64,000 nt of DNA, taken from positions 4,628,001-4,692,000 of the forward strand of contig NZ_CP023449.1 in the NCBI RefSeq assembly GCF_002355275.1, written 5' to 3'. Made by a program: the position numbers and the translations under genes. This DNA comes from Rhizorhabdus dicambivorans (lineage in GTDB: Bacteria; Pseudomonadota; Alphaproteobacteria; Sphingomonadales; Sphingomonadaceae). This document shows positions 26,631 to 36,225 of the stretch, one piece after another. The notes under the pieces are model-generated. The model was given only the letters and a program-made list of their open reading frames with translations. It did not search any database and had not been told where the DNA came from. The first letter of the stretch is position 1. The number at the start of each line of letters is the position of its first letter.

Positions 26631-28406
26631 ATGGCCGCTCCCATATTATCCTATCAGAATCTCGGCCTGAACCAGGGCAGCGGCTGGCTGTTCCGGGGCC
26701 TCGACATCCACATCGCCCCCCGCGACCGGCTGGCCCTGATCGGCCGCAACGGCGCGGGCAAGACGACGCTGCTCAAGCTGCTCGCCGGCCGGATCGATGC
26801 CGATGAGGGGCTGCGCACGATCGTGCCCGGCACCAAAGTGATTCTGCTGGAGCAAGAACCTTCGCTGGCGGGCCATGCCACCCTGCGCGATTTCGCGCTG
26901 GCGGCCCCCGATGCGCCCGACGCCCATGCGGTGGAGGCGATCGCCGACCAGATCGGCATCGACCTGTCCCGCGAGGCGGCGAGCGCCAGCGGCGGCGAGC
27001 GGCGGCGCGCCGCCATCGCCCGCGCACTGGCGCAGGAACCCGATGTGCTGCTGCTGGACGAGCCGACCAACCATCTCGATCTCGCCGCGATCGAATGGCT
27101 CGAATCCTGGCTCGGCCGATATACCGGCGCGTTCATCGCAATCAGCCATGACCGCACCTTCCTGACCCGGCTGACCCGCCAGACGCTGTGGCTCGATCGC
27201 GGCGGCATCCGGCGCCATGAGGTCGGTTTCGGCGGCTTCGAGGAATGGACCGACCGGGTCTATGAGGAGGAAGCCCGCAACGCCGAGCGGCTCGATGCAA
27301 AGCTCAAGATCGAAGAGCATTGGAAGCTGCGCGGCGTCACCGCGCGGCGGCGGCGCAACCAGGGCCGGCTCACCAAGCTCTATGAGATGCGCGAACAGAG
27401 GAAGGCGATGCTCGGGCCGCCCGGCACCGCAAGGATCGCCATCGCCGCCGACGATACCAAGACCAAGGTGGTGATCGACGCCGAGCATGTCACCAAGGCG
27501 TTCGGAGAGCGGACGATCATCCGCGATTTCAGTTTCCGGGTGACGCGGCGCGACCGGATCGGAGTAGTCGGCGCGAACGGCGCGGGCAAGTCGACCCTGC
27601 TCAAGCTTCTGACCGGGGAGATCGCGCCCGACAGCGGCACGGTGAAGCTGTCGAAGACGCTGAACGGCATCATCATCGACCAGCAGCGCAAGCTGATGGC
27701 GCCCGAAAAGAGCGTGCGCGACGTCCTTGCCGATGGCGGGGACTGGATCGAGGTCCAGGGCGTGCGCAAGCATGTCCATGGATATCTTAAGGAATTCCTG
27801 TTCGAGCCGTCGATCGCCGACGCCAAGGTGGGAACGCTCTCCGGCGGCGAACGCTCCCGCGTGCTGCTCGCCCGCGAATTCGCGCGGCCCTCCAACCTGC
27901 TGGTGCTCGACGAGCCGACCAACGATCTCGATCTCGAGACGCTCGATCTGCTCCAGGAGGTGATCGCCGATTATGAGGGCACCGTCCTGATCGTCAGCCA
28001 CGATCGCGACTTCCTCGATCGCACGGTCACGGTTACTCTGGGGCTCGACGGGTCGGGCAAGGTCGACATCGTCGTCGGCGGCTATGAGGACTGGGAAAGG
28101 CAGCGGACCGTCAGGACCGAGACGAAGCGGTCCGTCGCGCCCAGGACGGAGGTGGCGGCGCCCAAGGCCAGGACCAAGCTGAGCTACAAGGACCAGCGCG
28201 ATCTCGACATGCTGCCGAGCGAGATCGAGAAGCTGGAAGCGGCGATCGCCCGCGACGAGGCCGCCATGGCCGATCCGGATCTCTATGCGAAGAACCCGGC
28301 GAAGTTCGATCAGTTGATGAAGGCGATCGAGACGGCCCGGGGCAAGAAGGAAGAAGCCGAGATGCGCTGGCTGAAGCTGGCGGAAATGGCGGAAGGGCTG
28401 GGTTGA
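26631..28406 (+). CDS. uup: ABC-F protein, Uup-like
   Basis: A 591-residue soluble protein with two ATPase cassettes: Walker A GRNGAGKTTLLKLL near 38 and GANGAGKSTLLKLL near 315; signatures SGGERRRAAIARA and SGGERSRVLLARE; Walker B followed by Glu in LLLDEPTNHLDL and LVLDEPTNDLDL. The linker around 225-265 is the tRNA-contacting segment (RRRRNQGRLTKLYEM), and residues 510-588 form a coiled-coil tail like the Uup C-terminal domain. It acts on ribosomes or structured nucleic acids, not in transport. The frame opens at 26583, but ATG 26631 matches family starts. Confidence 0.9.
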   Translation: MAAPILSYQNLGLNQGSGWLFRGLDIHIAPRDRLALIGRNGAGKTTLLKLLAGRIDADEGLRTIVPGTKVILLEQEPSLAGHATLRDFALAAPDAPDAHAVEAIADQIGIDLSREAASASGGERRRAAIARALAQEPDVLLLDEPTNHLDLAAIEWLESWLGRYTGAFIAISHDRTFLTRLTRQTLWLDRGGIRRHEVGFGGFEEWTDRVYEEEARNAERLDAKLKIEEHWKLRGVTARRRRNQGRLTKLYEMREQRKAMLGPPGTARIAIAADDTKTKVVIDAEHVTKAFGERTIIRDFSFRVTRRDRIGVVGANGAGKSTLLKLLTGEIAPDSGTVKLSKTLNGIIIDQQRKLMAPEKSVRDVLADGGDWIEVQGVRKHVHGYLKEFLFEPSIADAKVGTLSGGERSRVLLAREFARPSNLLVLDEPTNDLDLETLDLLQEVIADYEGTVLIVSHDRDFLDRTVTVTLGLDGSGKVDIVVGGYEDWERQRTVRTETKRSVAPRTEVAAPKARTKLSYKDQRDLDMLPSEIEKLEAAIARDEAAMADPDLYAKNPAKFDQLMKAIETARGKKEEAEMRWLKLAEMAEGLG

Positions 28407-28407
28407 A

Positions 28408-28480
28408 AGATTCTCCCTGCCCGTGGGGCGGGACGCCTGCGGCGCGGTCCCCTTCCCCATGCTTCGCATAGGGAGGATCT
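28408..28480. repeat. Imperfect inverted repeat between convergent genes
   Basis: AGATTCTCCCT at 28408-28418 pairs with AGGGAGGATCT at 28470-28480 (one mismatch), enclosing GC-rich sub-hairpins. It separates uup from chorismate mutase and probably serves as a two-way terminator. Confidence 0.6.
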
Positions 28481-28487
28481 GGAAGGC

Positions 28488-28772
28488 TTATCCCTGCGCC
28501 CCAGCCTTGCGATGGTGATGGATCACCTCGTCGATGATGAAGCGCAGGAACTTCTCCGAGAAATCCGGGTCGAGATTGGCGCTCTTGGCCAGATTGCGCA
28601 GCCGTTCGATCTGCACGGTCTCGCGGCCGGGATCGGCGGGCGGCAGGCCGGTCTTCGCCTTGTGCTCGCCAACCGCCTGGGTGATCTTGAACCGCTCGGC
28701 GAGCATGAAGATCAGCGCCGCATCGATATTGTCGATGCTCTCGCGGTAGCGGCTCAGCGTCTCATCGGCCAT
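28488..28772 (-). CDS. Chorismate mutase (AroQ type)
   Basis: A 94-residue all-alpha enzyme converting chorismate to prephenate. Family residues are visible: RESIDNIDAALIFMLAERFK (N-terminal helix), VGEHKAKTGLPPADPGRE with the active-site Lys, and the final helix FIIDEVIHHHRK. Stand-alone short AroQ without a prephenate dehydratase domain. Proteins of this size can also be PchB-like, but no siderophore genes are close. Confidence 0.9.
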   Translation of the reverse strand: MADETLSRYRESIDNIDAALIFMLAERFKITQAVGEHKAKTGLPPADPGRETVQIERLRNLAKSANLDPDFSEKFLRFIIDEVIHHHRKAGAQG

Positions 28773-28922
28773 GCAGCGGCGTCCCCTTGTCTTGCCCGTC
28801 CCATGCCTATTGTGGACAGCCCCCGCCTTGGCAAGCGCCGAGTTGGGGCAGGCCGGGCGATTGGCCCCCGAATCAAACCGTTACGGCGGCTTACGCTCTT
28901 GCGTTTCGACGCCGCGGAGCCC

Positions 28923-29948
28923 ATGGGCACGCCCATGACCGCCACCGTCACCCCGATCCGCCGCGAGGCGCAGCCGTCGCTCGACCCGATCATGGCGCTC
29001 GTCGCCCCGGGAATGAATGCGGTCAACAGCGTCATCCTGGCGCGGATGCAATCGGATGTGCCGCTGATCCCGGAGCTGGCGGGTCACCTGATCGCGGGCG
29101 GCGGCAAGCGGATGCGGCCGATGCTGACGCTGGCCTGCGCCAAGCTGCTCGATTATCATGGCGAGCGGCACCACAAGCTCGCCGCCACGGTGGAGTTCAT
29201 CCACACCGCCACCCTGCTGCATGACGATGTCGTCGATCAGTCGGGCCTGCGCCGCGGGCGCAGCACCGCCAACATGATCTGGGGCAATTCGGCCAGCGTT
29301 CTCGTCGGCGATTTCCTGTTCAGCCGCGCGTTCGAGCTGATGGTCGAGGATGGCTCGCTGCGCGTGCTGCGCATCCTGTCGAACGCATCGGCGGTGATCG
29401 CGGAGGGCGAGGTGAACCAGCTCACCGCGCAGCGCCGGATAGAGACCAGCGAGGAACGCTATCTGGAGATCATCACCGCCAAGACGGCGGTGCTGTTCGC
29501 CGCCGCCTGCAAGATCGCCGCCGTGGTCGCCGAGCGCGAACCGGCGGCAGAGGAGGCGCTCGATTCCTATGGGCGTTATCTCGGCATCGCCTTCCAGCTG
29601 GTCGACGACGTGATCGACTATGTCTCGGACGGGGCGACGATGGGCAAGGATGCCGGCGATGATTTCCGCGACGGCAAGGTCACCCTGCCCGTGATCCTCG
29701 CCTACGCCCGCGCCAACCCCGCCGACCGCGAATTCCTGCGCGAGGCGATCGAGGGGCTCCGCAACGAGGACGAGGATCTGGTGCGGGCGACCGGCATATT
29801 GCGCGGCACCGGCGCGCTTGCCGACACCGCCGCCCGCGCCCGCCTCTATGCCCAGCGCGCGATCGACGCGCTGGCCGGTTTCCCCAACGGCGTGGCCAAG
29901 GCGGCGCTCACCGAGGCGGCGCAGTTCGCGGTAGCGCGGGCCTACTGA
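28923..29948 (+). CDS. Long-chain polyprenyl diphosphate synthase (ubiquinone side chain)
   Basis: About 341 residues. The first Asp-rich motif LLHDDVVDQSGLRRG and the second QLVDDVIDY bind Mg-diphosphate; GGGKRMRPML binds isopentenyl diphosphate. Small residues before the first motif (HTATLLHDD) favour a long product; the related sphingomonads make Q10, so decaprenyl is likely, though not proven by sequence. Two starts fit, 28923 (GGAG 3 bases upstream) and 28935. The frame open from 28512 overlaps chorismate mutase antisense and is not coding there. Confidence 0.92.
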   Translation: MGTPMTATVTPIRREAQPSLDPIMALVAPGMNAVNSVILARMQSDVPLIPELAGHLIAGGGKRMRPMLTLACAKLLDYHGERHHKLAATVEFIHTATLLHDDVVDQSGLRRGRSTANMIWGNSASVLVGDFLFSRAFELMVEDGSLRVLRILSNASAVIAEGEVNQLTAQRRIETSEERYLEIITAKTAVLFAAACKIAAVVAEREPAAEEALDSYGRYLGIAFQLVDDVIDYVSDGATMGKDAGDDFRDGKVTLPVILAYARANPADREFLREAIEGLRNEDEDLVRATGILRGTGALADTAARARLYAQRAIDALAGFPNGVAKAALTEAAQFAVARAY

Positions 29949-29950
29949 CC

Positions 29951-30061
29951 TCTTCCCCTCCCTTGAAGTGCGGGAGGCCGGGGGGTGGGGGAGCCTTGTC
30001 GGATTTTGCGGCTGCGCCGCACCCACCCCCTGGCCCCCTCCCTTGAAAGGGAGGGGGGAAG
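29951..30061. repeat. Long imperfect inverted repeat (CTTCCCCTCCC family)
   Basis: About 38-base arms at 29952-29989 and 30022-30060 face each other around a GC-rich centre (GCGGCTGCGCCGC). Each arm contains its own hairpin, for example CCCTCCCTTGAAAGGGAGGG near 30036. It fills the gap between the polyprenyl synthase and hrpB. The copy at 43324 has the same architecture. Confidence 0.8.
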
Positions 30062-30078
30062 CGTCCAAACCCACGCCC

Positions 30079-32538
30079 ATGCTGCCGATCGACGCCGTCC
30101 TGCCCGATCTGATCGCCGCGCTGCGCGATGGGCCGAACGCCGTGCTGGTCGCCCCGCCGGGCGCCGGCAAGACGACGGCGGTGGCGCCGGCGCTGCTCGG
30201 ACAGCCCTGGTGCGACGGGCAGATATTGCTGCTTTCGCCCCGGCGACTCGCCGCCCGCGCGGCGGCCGAGCGGATGGCCGAACTGGCCGGCGAGGCGGTC
30301 GGCAAGACGATCGGCTATGCCACCCGGCTCGACACGAAACAGTCGGCGGGTACCCGCATCCTGGTCGTTACCGAAGGCATCTTCGTCAACCGCATCCAGG
30401 CCGATCCCGATCTGCCGGGCGTGTCGGCCGTGCTGTTCGACGAGGTCCATGAACGCAGCCTCGACAGCGATTTCGGCCTCGCCCTGGCGCTCGACGCGCA
30501 GGCGGCGCTGCGGCCCGACCTGCGCCTCGTCGCGATGTCCGCCACCCTCGACGGAGGCCGCTTCGCCGCGTTGATGGCCAGGGCTCCGCAGCAGCCCGCC
30601 CCGCTGATCGAGAGCGAGGGGCGCAGCTTCCCGCTCGACATCCGCCATGTCGCCCGCTCGGCAGAAAAGCCAATCGAGGACGACATGGCTCCGGCCATCC
30701 GCCGCGCGCTTGCCGAAGAGACGGGCAGCCTGCTCGCCTTCCTGCCCGGCGTCGCCGAGATCGAGCGCACCGCCGAGCGCCTGGAGGGCAGCCTGCCCGC
30801 CGACGTCGTGCTCCATCGCCTGCACGGCTCGCTCGAACCCGCCGAGCAGCGCGCCGCGATCGCCCCCGCCCCTGCCGGCAGGCGCAAGCTGGTGCTCGCC
30901 ACCGCGATCGCCGAAACCAGCATCACCATCGACGGACTGCGCGTCGTTGTCGATTCGGGGCTCGCCCGGCGGCCGCGCTACGACCGTGCGGCGGGCATGA
31001 CCCGGCTCGTCACCGAACGCGCCAGCCAGGCGGCGGTCACCCAGCGCGCCGGCCGTGCCGGGCGCCAGCAGCCCGGCGTGGTCTACCGGCTGTGGGAGGC
31101 GGCCGCGACGGCGGGCCTGCCCAAATATGATCCGCCCGAGATATTGGAGACCGACCTGTCGGCGCTGACGCTCGACTGCGCGATCTGGGGCGTGGCCGAT
31201 CCCGGCAGCCTGCGCTGGCTGGACCCGCCCCCGGCCGCCGCGATCGGGGAAGCGCGCGAGCGGCTCGGGCGGCTCGACGCGCTGGACGAAGACGGCCGGC
31301 CCACTGCCCATGGCAAGGCGATCGCCGCGCTGCCGCTGCCGCCGCGCCTGGGCCATATGCTGATCCGCGCCGCCGAGCAGGGCTTTGCCGAGACCGCCGC
31401 CGAGGTGGCGGTGCTGCTTTCCGAACGCGGCCTTGGCGGCAGCGATGCCGATCTGGAACTGCGCTTGCGCCGGTGGCGGGGCGAGCGCGGCAAGCGGGCT
31501 GAAGGCGCGCGCCAGCTCGCCGGGCGCTGGGCGCGGCTTTCGGGGGCGCGCGGACGCGACGACGCGATGATCGCGGCATCGGTGGCGCTCGCCTATCCCG
31601 ATCGCGTGGCAAAGCGGCGCACCGCATCGGGCGAGGAATGGATTTCGAGCGGTGGGCGCGGCTTCCGACTCGATCCCACCTCACCGCTGGCGCGCAACGA
31701 ATGGCTGGCGGTCGCGGAGATACAGGGTGCGGCCTCCGGCGCGCGGATATTGTCGGCCGCACCGATCGAGGCGGGCGATGTCGAGCGGCTGTTCGCCGAC
31801 CATATCGAGCTGCGCCGCACCGCGCGGTTCGATCCCGCGACAGGCGCGGTCGAGGCGCGCCGCGAGCGGCGGCTGGGGGCAATCGTGCTGGCGGCCGGAC
31901 GCGACGAGAGCGCCTCGCCTGCGATGATCAGCGCCGCGCTGATCGACGCGGTGCGGACACGGGGCCTTGGCCTGCTGGCCTGGCCTGACGGAGTGCAGGG
32001 CCTGCGCGCCCGCGCCGCCTTCGCCGCCGAACAGGGGGGCGAATTGCCTGACCTCTCCGACGACACGCTGATGCTGACGCTCGACGACTGGTTCGCGCCG
32101 CTTGCCGAGGGCAAGCGACGGCTGTCGGATATCTCGGCCGGCGAACTTTCGCACGCCCTCCACGATCTGCTGGGATGGGACGGGCGGCAGGCGCTGGACC
32201 GGCTGGCGCCCGAGCATCTTCAGTCGCCGGCCGGGAGCAAACATCCGATCGACTATGCGGCCGAAGGCGGCCCCGCCGTGGAGGTGAGGCCGCAGGCGTT
32301 GTTCGGGCTGGCGCGGCATCCCATGGTCGGGGGCGGCCGGGTGCCGCTGACCCTGCGGCTGACCTCGCCCGCCGGACGGCCGATCCAGACCACCAAGGAC
32401 CTGCCCGGCTTCTGGTCCGGCAGCTGGGCATCAGTGGCGAAGGAGATGCGCGGCCGCTATCCGCGCCACCCCTGGCCCGACGATCCTGCGGCGGCGGATC
32501 CCACGCTTCGTACCAAGAAAGCCGCGCAGCGTTCTTGA
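30079..32538 (+). CDS. hrpB: ATP-dependent helicase HrpB
   Basis: A 819-residue DEAH-type helicase. Walker A APPGAGKTTAV at about 27-37, DEVHERSLD near 123, motif III SATLDGG near 155, motif VI QRAGRAGRQQPG near 320; then the HA2 region and the HrpB-specific C-terminal domain (from about 690). The ATG 30079 follows the inverted repeat directly; upstream frame sequence belongs to the repeat. The cellular role of HrpB is poorly known. Confidence 0.93.
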   Translation: MLPIDAVLPDLIAALRDGPNAVLVAPPGAGKTTAVAPALLGQPWCDGQILLLSPRRLAARAAAERMAELAGEAVGKTIGYATRLDTKQSAGTRILVVTEGIFVNRIQADPDLPGVSAVLFDEVHERSLDSDFGLALALDAQAALRPDLRLVAMSATLDGGRFAALMARAPQQPAPLIESEGRSFPLDIRHVARSAEKPIEDDMAPAIRRALAEETGSLLAFLPGVAEIERTAERLEGSLPADVVLHRLHGSLEPAEQRAAIAPAPAGRRKLVLATAIAETSITIDGLRVVVDSGLARRPRYDRAAGMTRLVTERASQAAVTQRAGRAGRQQPGVVYRLWEAAATAGLPKYDPPEILETDLSALTLDCAIWGVADPGSLRWLDPPPAAAIGEARERLGRLDALDEDGRPTAHGKAIAALPLPPRLGHMLIRAAEQGFAETAAEVAVLLSERGLGGSDADLELRLRRWRGERGKRAEGARQLAGRWARLSGARGRDDAMIAASVALAYPDRVAKRRTASGEEWISSGGRGFRLDPTSPLARNEWLAVAEIQGAASGARILSAAPIEAGDVERLFADHIELRRTARFDPATGAVEARRERRLGAIVLAAGRDESASPAMISAALIDAVRTRGLGLLAWPDGVQGLRARAAFAAEQGGELPDLSDDTLMLTLDDWFAPLAEGKRRLSDISAGELSHALHDLLGWDGRQALDRLAPEHLQSPAGSKHPIDYAAEGGPAVEVRPQALFGLARHPMVGGGRVPLTLRLTSPAGRPIQTTKDLPGFWSGSWASVAKEMRGRYPRHPWPDDPAAADPTLRTKKAAQRS

Positions 32539-32597
32539 CGGGCATCGCCGCGCTGCGGCATGGCGAGGGCAACGGATATCCCCTCGGGACGATCATC

Positions 32598-32897
32598 ATG
32601 GCGCATGCACGTATCTATCAGCAGGCAAAGAACGCGATGCAGTCGGGACGCGCGCGCACCGATCAGTGGGTGATGGAATATGAACCCGCCGAGCCTAAGC
32701 GCCCCGATCCGCTGACCGGCTGGGCGGGCTCAGGCGACACGCGCGGCCAGGTCAGCCTGACCTTCCCCACGCTGGCCGCCGCGCAGGCCTATGCGGGCCG
32801 CGAAGGGCTGACCGCCCATGTCGTGGCTGGACCGGAAAAGAAGCTCAAGATCCAGGCCTACGCCGATAATTTCCAGGTCGGGCCGATCAGTTTCTAG
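32598..32897 (+). CDS. NADH-ubiquinone oxidoreductase accessory subunit (NDUFS4-like)
   Basis: A 99-residue protein of the ETC complex I subunit family, the 18-kDa/NDUFS4 homologue typical of Alphaproteobacteria and mitochondria. ARIYQQAKNAMQSGRART at the start, WVMEYEPAEPKRPDPLTGW near residue 28 and GDTRGQVSLTF near 51 are hallmark segments. It supports assembly or stability of complex I. It stands alone, away from any nuo cluster. Confidence 0.93.
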   Translation: MAHARIYQQAKNAMQSGRARTDQWVMEYEPAEPKRPDPLTGWAGSGDTRGQVSLTFPTLAAAQAYAGREGLTAHVVAGPEKKLKIQAYADNFQVGPISF

Positions 32898-32953
32898 CGT
32901 CGCTGCGCGCGCTCCGCTTCCCGCCGAGCGCTTTTCGTGGACCGCCTGCTTGC

Positions 32954-33082
32954 TCAGCCCGGCAGCCCCGGAATCACTGGATCACTTGGCGCGCCCGGAT
33001 CGGGGTCAGTGGGCGTGGGCACCGGTATGTCCACCGGCGTATCGGCGGGAATGTCCTCGGGCGGGGGCGGCTGGCTGGCCAT
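32954..33082 (-). CDS. Small proline-rich protein (42 residues)
   Basis: A short gene with a good ribosome site (GAAGGAGA, 6 bases before ATG 33082). The product is almost only Pro, Asp, Thr, Val and Gly (MASQPPPPEDIPADTPVD...), ending PVIPGLPG. No hydrophobic helix or signal. I recognise no domain. The strong ribosome site and the biased composition favour a real gene. Confidence 0.6.
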   Translation of the reverse strand: MASQPPPPEDIPADTPVDIPVPTPTDPDPGAPSDPVIPGLPG

Positions 33083-33176
33083 GGCGATTCTCCTTCGATG
33101 GGGAAACGCCCGACTCGGTCCGCTTATCCGCAGCAGCGGCAGGCCGATGCGCAGCCGCGATGGTCTGAAAATGCAA

Positions 33177-33204
33177 GCGCCGGGATCGTTTCCGATCCCG
33201 GCGC
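33177..33204. other. Perfect 12-bp hairpin upstream of the proline-rich gene
   Basis: GCGCCGGGATCG / CGATCCCGGCGC with loop TTTC. On the minus strand it lies about 95 bases before the 42-residue gene; the only following T tract on that strand is TTTTC. It may be a 5' leader structure or a weak terminator. Confidence 0.5.
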
Positions 33205-33519
33205 CGCGTGACGAAAATTCGCCAACCCCCTTGTCGCGCTCTACACCGGTCACCCCTTTAAATGACGGCGGAACAACGACTTTCTTCCCCGAACCATGGC
33301 CTGTTTTGTTTGCTCATGTTCAGTGACGCTTTTCCTACAGGGAGCCTCTGATCTTGTCATTGGCTTTCAAAGGAAGCGGACTCGAATGACTGACAACTGT
33401 GTTTTCTTGGCAACAGAGACCGACCGGTACGGGGGCGATTCGATCCGCGAAGCAGTTGCTCCGAACGGCTTCGACGAATAGACAGCCGCATCTCCGTTTC
33501 ATTGCGAGTAACCCGTTTC
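33205..33519. other. Gene-free stretch in front of proS
   Basis: 315 bases with lower GC than the neighbourhood. No promoter or structured RNA could be recognised. A 61-codon frame (33296-33481) has no ribosome site and no family-like sequence. It probably carries the proS promoter. Confidence 0.5.
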
Positions 33520-34845
33520 ATGCGCCTCTCCCGCCACTTCCTGCCCGTGATGAAGGAATCGCCCGCCGACGCCCAGATCGTGAGCCACAAGCTGATGCTG
33601 CGCGCGGGGCTGATCCGGCAGACAGCCGCCGGCATCTACAGCTGGCTGCCGCTCGGCCATCGCGTGCTGCGCAAGATCGAGCAGATCGTCCGAGAGGAGC
33701 AGGATCGCGCCGGGGCGATCGAGATGCTGATGCCGACGATCCAGTCGGCCGACCTGTGGCGCGAATCGGGCCGTTACGATGCCTATGGCCCCGAAATGCT
33801 CCGCATCAAGGACCGGCATGACCGCGAGATGCTGTTCGGGCCGACCAACGAGGAGATGATCACCGCGATCTTCCGCGACAACACGCGCAGCTATCGCGAT
33901 CTTCCCCGCATCCTCTACCACATCCAGTGGAAGTTCCGCGACGAGGTCCGCCCCCGCTTCGGCGTGATGCGCGGCCGCGAGTTCCTGATGAAGGACGCCT
34001 ACAGCTTCGATCTCGACGCCGAGGGCGCGCGTCGCAGCTACGCGATGATGTTCATTGCCTACCTTCGGACATTCACGAGACTTGGCCTGAACGCTATTCC
34101 GATGCGGGCAGACACAGGCCCTATCGGGGGAGATCTGAGTCACGAATTCATCGTCTTGGCTGATACCGGCGAAAGTGAGGTTTTTGTTGAGCAGGCGGTA
34201 TTGGACCGTTCCAGCATAAATGATCTGACTGGCTGGGAATTCTCAGACGACCTCGGCGAAAGAGAGATGGCATTTTACCGAGAACATTATGCCGCCACGG
34301 ATGAGAAGAGAGATCTCCATCGAGAACAAGAGCTTGGAGATCAGGTAGTCCAACGCCGCGGCATCGAGGTCGGCCACATCTTCTATTTCGGCGCCAAATA
34401 TTCGGCGGCGATGGGGATGAGCGTGCAGGGGCCGGACGGCTCGCCGGTGGTGCCGCAGATGGGCAGCTACGGCATCGGCGTGTCGCGGCTGATGGGCGCG
34501 ATCATCGAGGCGAGCCATGATGATGCGGGCATCATCTGGCCCGACGCGGTGGCGCCTTATCATGTCGGCCTGATCAACATGCGTGCCGACGATGCGCGCT
34601 GCGCCGGTGCGGCGGACGATCTTTACGCCAGGCTCGAGGCCGCCGGTGTCGAGACGCTCTACGACGACCGCGACGAGCGCGGCGGCGCCAAGTTCGCGAC
34701 GATGGATCTGATCGGCCTGCCCTGGCAGATCGTGATCGGCCCCAAGGGCCTCGACAAGGGCGTTGTCGAAGTGAAGCGCCGCGCCACCGGCGAAAAGGTC
34801 GAGCTGTCGATCGAGGACGCGATCGCGAAGGTTGCGGGTGAATAA
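33520..34845 (+). CDS. proS: Prolyl-tRNA synthetase (short alphaproteobacterial type)
   Basis: A 441-residue class II synthetase lacking the large editing insertion, as usual for Alphaproteobacteria. Motif 1 region [25 protein letters not shown], motif 2 [21 protein letters not shown] and motif 3 [14 protein letters not shown] are present; the anticodon-binding domain is C-terminal (about 345-440). The central part (34055-34350, about residues 180-277) has a distinctly lower GC content and AT-ending codons compared with both sides, although the frame is intact. ATG 33520 is preferred over TTG 33502. Confidence 0.95.
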   Translation: MRLSRHFLPVMKESPADAQIVSHKLMLRAGLIRQTAAGIYSWLPLGHRVLRKIEQIVREEQDRAGAIEMLMPTIQSADLWRESGRYDAYGPEMLRIKDRHDREMLFGPTNEEMITAIFRDNTRSYRDLPRILYHIQWKFRDEVRPRFGVMRGREFLMKDAYSFDLDAEGARRSYAMMFIAYLRTFTRLGLNAIPMRADTGPIGGDLSHEFIVLADTGESEVFVEQAVLDRSSINDLTGWEFSDDLGEREMAFYREHYAATDEKRDLHREQELGDQVVQRRGIEVGHIFYFGAKYSAAMGMSVQGPDGSPVVPQMGSYGIGVSRLMGAIIEASHDDAGIIWPDAVAPYHVGLINMRADDARCAGAADDLYARLEAAGVETLYDDRDERGGAKFATMDLIGLPWQIVIGPKGLDKGVVEVKRRATGEKVELSIEDAIAKVAGE

Positions 34846-34852
34846 GAACAAG

Positions 34853-34965
34853 AAGACCCTCACCCAACCCTCTCCCGTGAAGACGGGAGAGGGCTCTGTC
34901 GGGCGGGACGGTCGGGCGCTTTGCTCCTTCTCCCGCTTGCGGGAGAAGGCTGGGATGAGGGTCTT
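34853..34965. repeat. Inverted repeat with two internal hairpins
   Basis: Arms of about 25 bases, AAGACCCTCACCC... (34853-34877) and ...GGATGAGGGTCTT (34941-34965), with three or so mismatches. Each side also folds alone: CCCTCTCCCG/CGGGAGAGGG at 34868-34893 and CCTTCTCCCG/CGGGAGAAGG at 34926-34949. It lies between co-directional proS and lolC/E. Confidence 0.8.
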
Positions 34966-34974
34966 CCTTTTCTC

Positions 34975-36225
34975 ATGATCCTCAATCGCTACGAGCGCAT
35001 GATCGCCAAGCGCTACCTGCTGCCCGGCAGGGGCGAGGCGTTCATCTTCCTGGTCGCATCGATCAGCCTCGTCGCGGTCGCGCTGGGCGTCGCCGCGCTG
35101 ATCGTGGTGATGAGCGTGATGAACGGCTTCCGCGCCGAACTGTTCGACAAGATCGTCGGCCTCAACGGCCATGCCGTCGTCCAGGGCTATGACGGGAAAC
35201 TGCCCGACTGGCAGCGCATCGCCACCGAGGCGAGGAAGCTGCCCGGCGTCACCTCCGCGACGCCGCTGATCGAACAGCCGCTGATGGCGACCTATGGCGG
35301 CCGGGTCGAGGCGGTGCTGGTGCGCGGCATGACGATCCCCGATATCCGCCGCAATCCGGTGATGCAGGGCAAGGTGGTGCGCGGCTCGCTGAACGCGCTG
35401 GCGCCCGGATCGGATCGGGTGGCGATCGGCGCGCGGCTCGCCGAGCAGCTGGGCGCCGACCTCGGCAGCCAGATCAGCCTGATCAGCCCGCAGGGGCAGA
35501 CCACCCCCTTCGGAACGGTGCCGCGCATCGTCTCCTATCAGGTCGCCGCGATCTTCGAGGTCGGTGTCTATGATTATGATAAGGCGTTCGTCGTCATGCC
35601 GATGCCGGACGCGCAGACCCTGCTGATGCTGGGCGATGCGGTGGGAATGATCGAGGTGCAGACGGTCGATGCCGATCGGGTGGGCGAGATATTGGCACCG
35701 CTGAAGGACAAGGTCGCGCTGGTCGGGCAGGTCCGCGACTGGCGCGATCTCAACAGTTCGCTGTTCGAGGCATTGGCGGTCGAGCGGGTGACGATGTTCA
35801 TCGTCCTGTCGCTGATCATCCTGGTCGCGGTGTTCAATATCCTCAGCTCGCTGATCATGCTGGTTCGCGCCAAGCGACGGGACATCGCGATCCTGCGCAC
35901 CATGGGCGCATCGCGCGCGGCGCTGATGAAGATCTTCATGACCGTGGGCACGGTGATAGGGGTGCTGGGCACCGGCACCGGCATCGTGCTGGCGGCGGTG
36001 TTCCTCTTCTACCGGCAGGCGGTGGTCAATTTCGTCCAGCTGATCACCGGCCAGAATCTCTGGGACCCGTCGATCCGCTTCCTGACCGAGCTGCCCGCCA
36101 AGAGCGATCCGGTCGAGGTCACCGCGATCATCGTCATGGCGCTCGGCTTCAGCTTCCTGTCGACGCTCTATCCGGCCTGGAAGGCCGCCAGCACCGACCC
36201 GGTCGAGGTGCTGCGTTATGAGTGA
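34975..36225 (+). CDS. Lipoprotein-releasing ABC transporter permease (LolC/E family)
   Basis: A 416-residue inner-membrane protein with four helices (one near 25-45, three in the FtsX-type C-terminal region about 270-400) around a large periplasmic domain. [21 protein letters not shown] and the [20 protein letters not shown] segment are typical. It works with LolD to pass lipoproteins from the inner membrane to LolA. Only one permease gene is present, so the complex is probably a homodimer (LolDF-like) instead of LolCDE. Overlaps lolD by 8 bases. Confidence 0.92.
   Translation: MILNRYERMIAKRYLLPGRGEAFIFLVASISLVAVALGVAALIVVMSVMNGFRAELFDKIVGLNGHAVVQGYDGKLPDWQRIATEARKLPGVTSATPLIEQPLMATYGGRVEAVLVRGMTIPDIRRNPVMQGKVVRGSLNALAPGSDRVAIGARLAEQLGADLGSQISLISPQGQTTPFGTVPRIVSYQVAAIFEVGVYDYDKAFVVMPMPDAQTLLMLGDAVGMIEVQTVDADRVGEILAPLKDKVALVGQVRDWRDLNSSLFEALAVERVTMFIVLSLIILVAVFNILSSLIMLVRAKRRDIAILRTMGASRAALMKIFMTVGTVIGVLGTGTGIVLAAVFLFYRQAVVNFVQLITGQNLWDPSIRFLTELPAKSDPVEVTAIIVMALGFSFLSTLYPAWKAASTDPVEVLRYE

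Noticed and set aside
33296-33481. 61-codon frame before proS
   Set aside because: No ribosome site and no family-like sequence; it lies in a low-GC promoter-type stretch.
33520-34845. A mobile insertion inside proS
   Set aside because: The frame and overall length match short ProRS proteins and no target duplication or inverted ends were seen, so replacement of sequence fits better than insertion.
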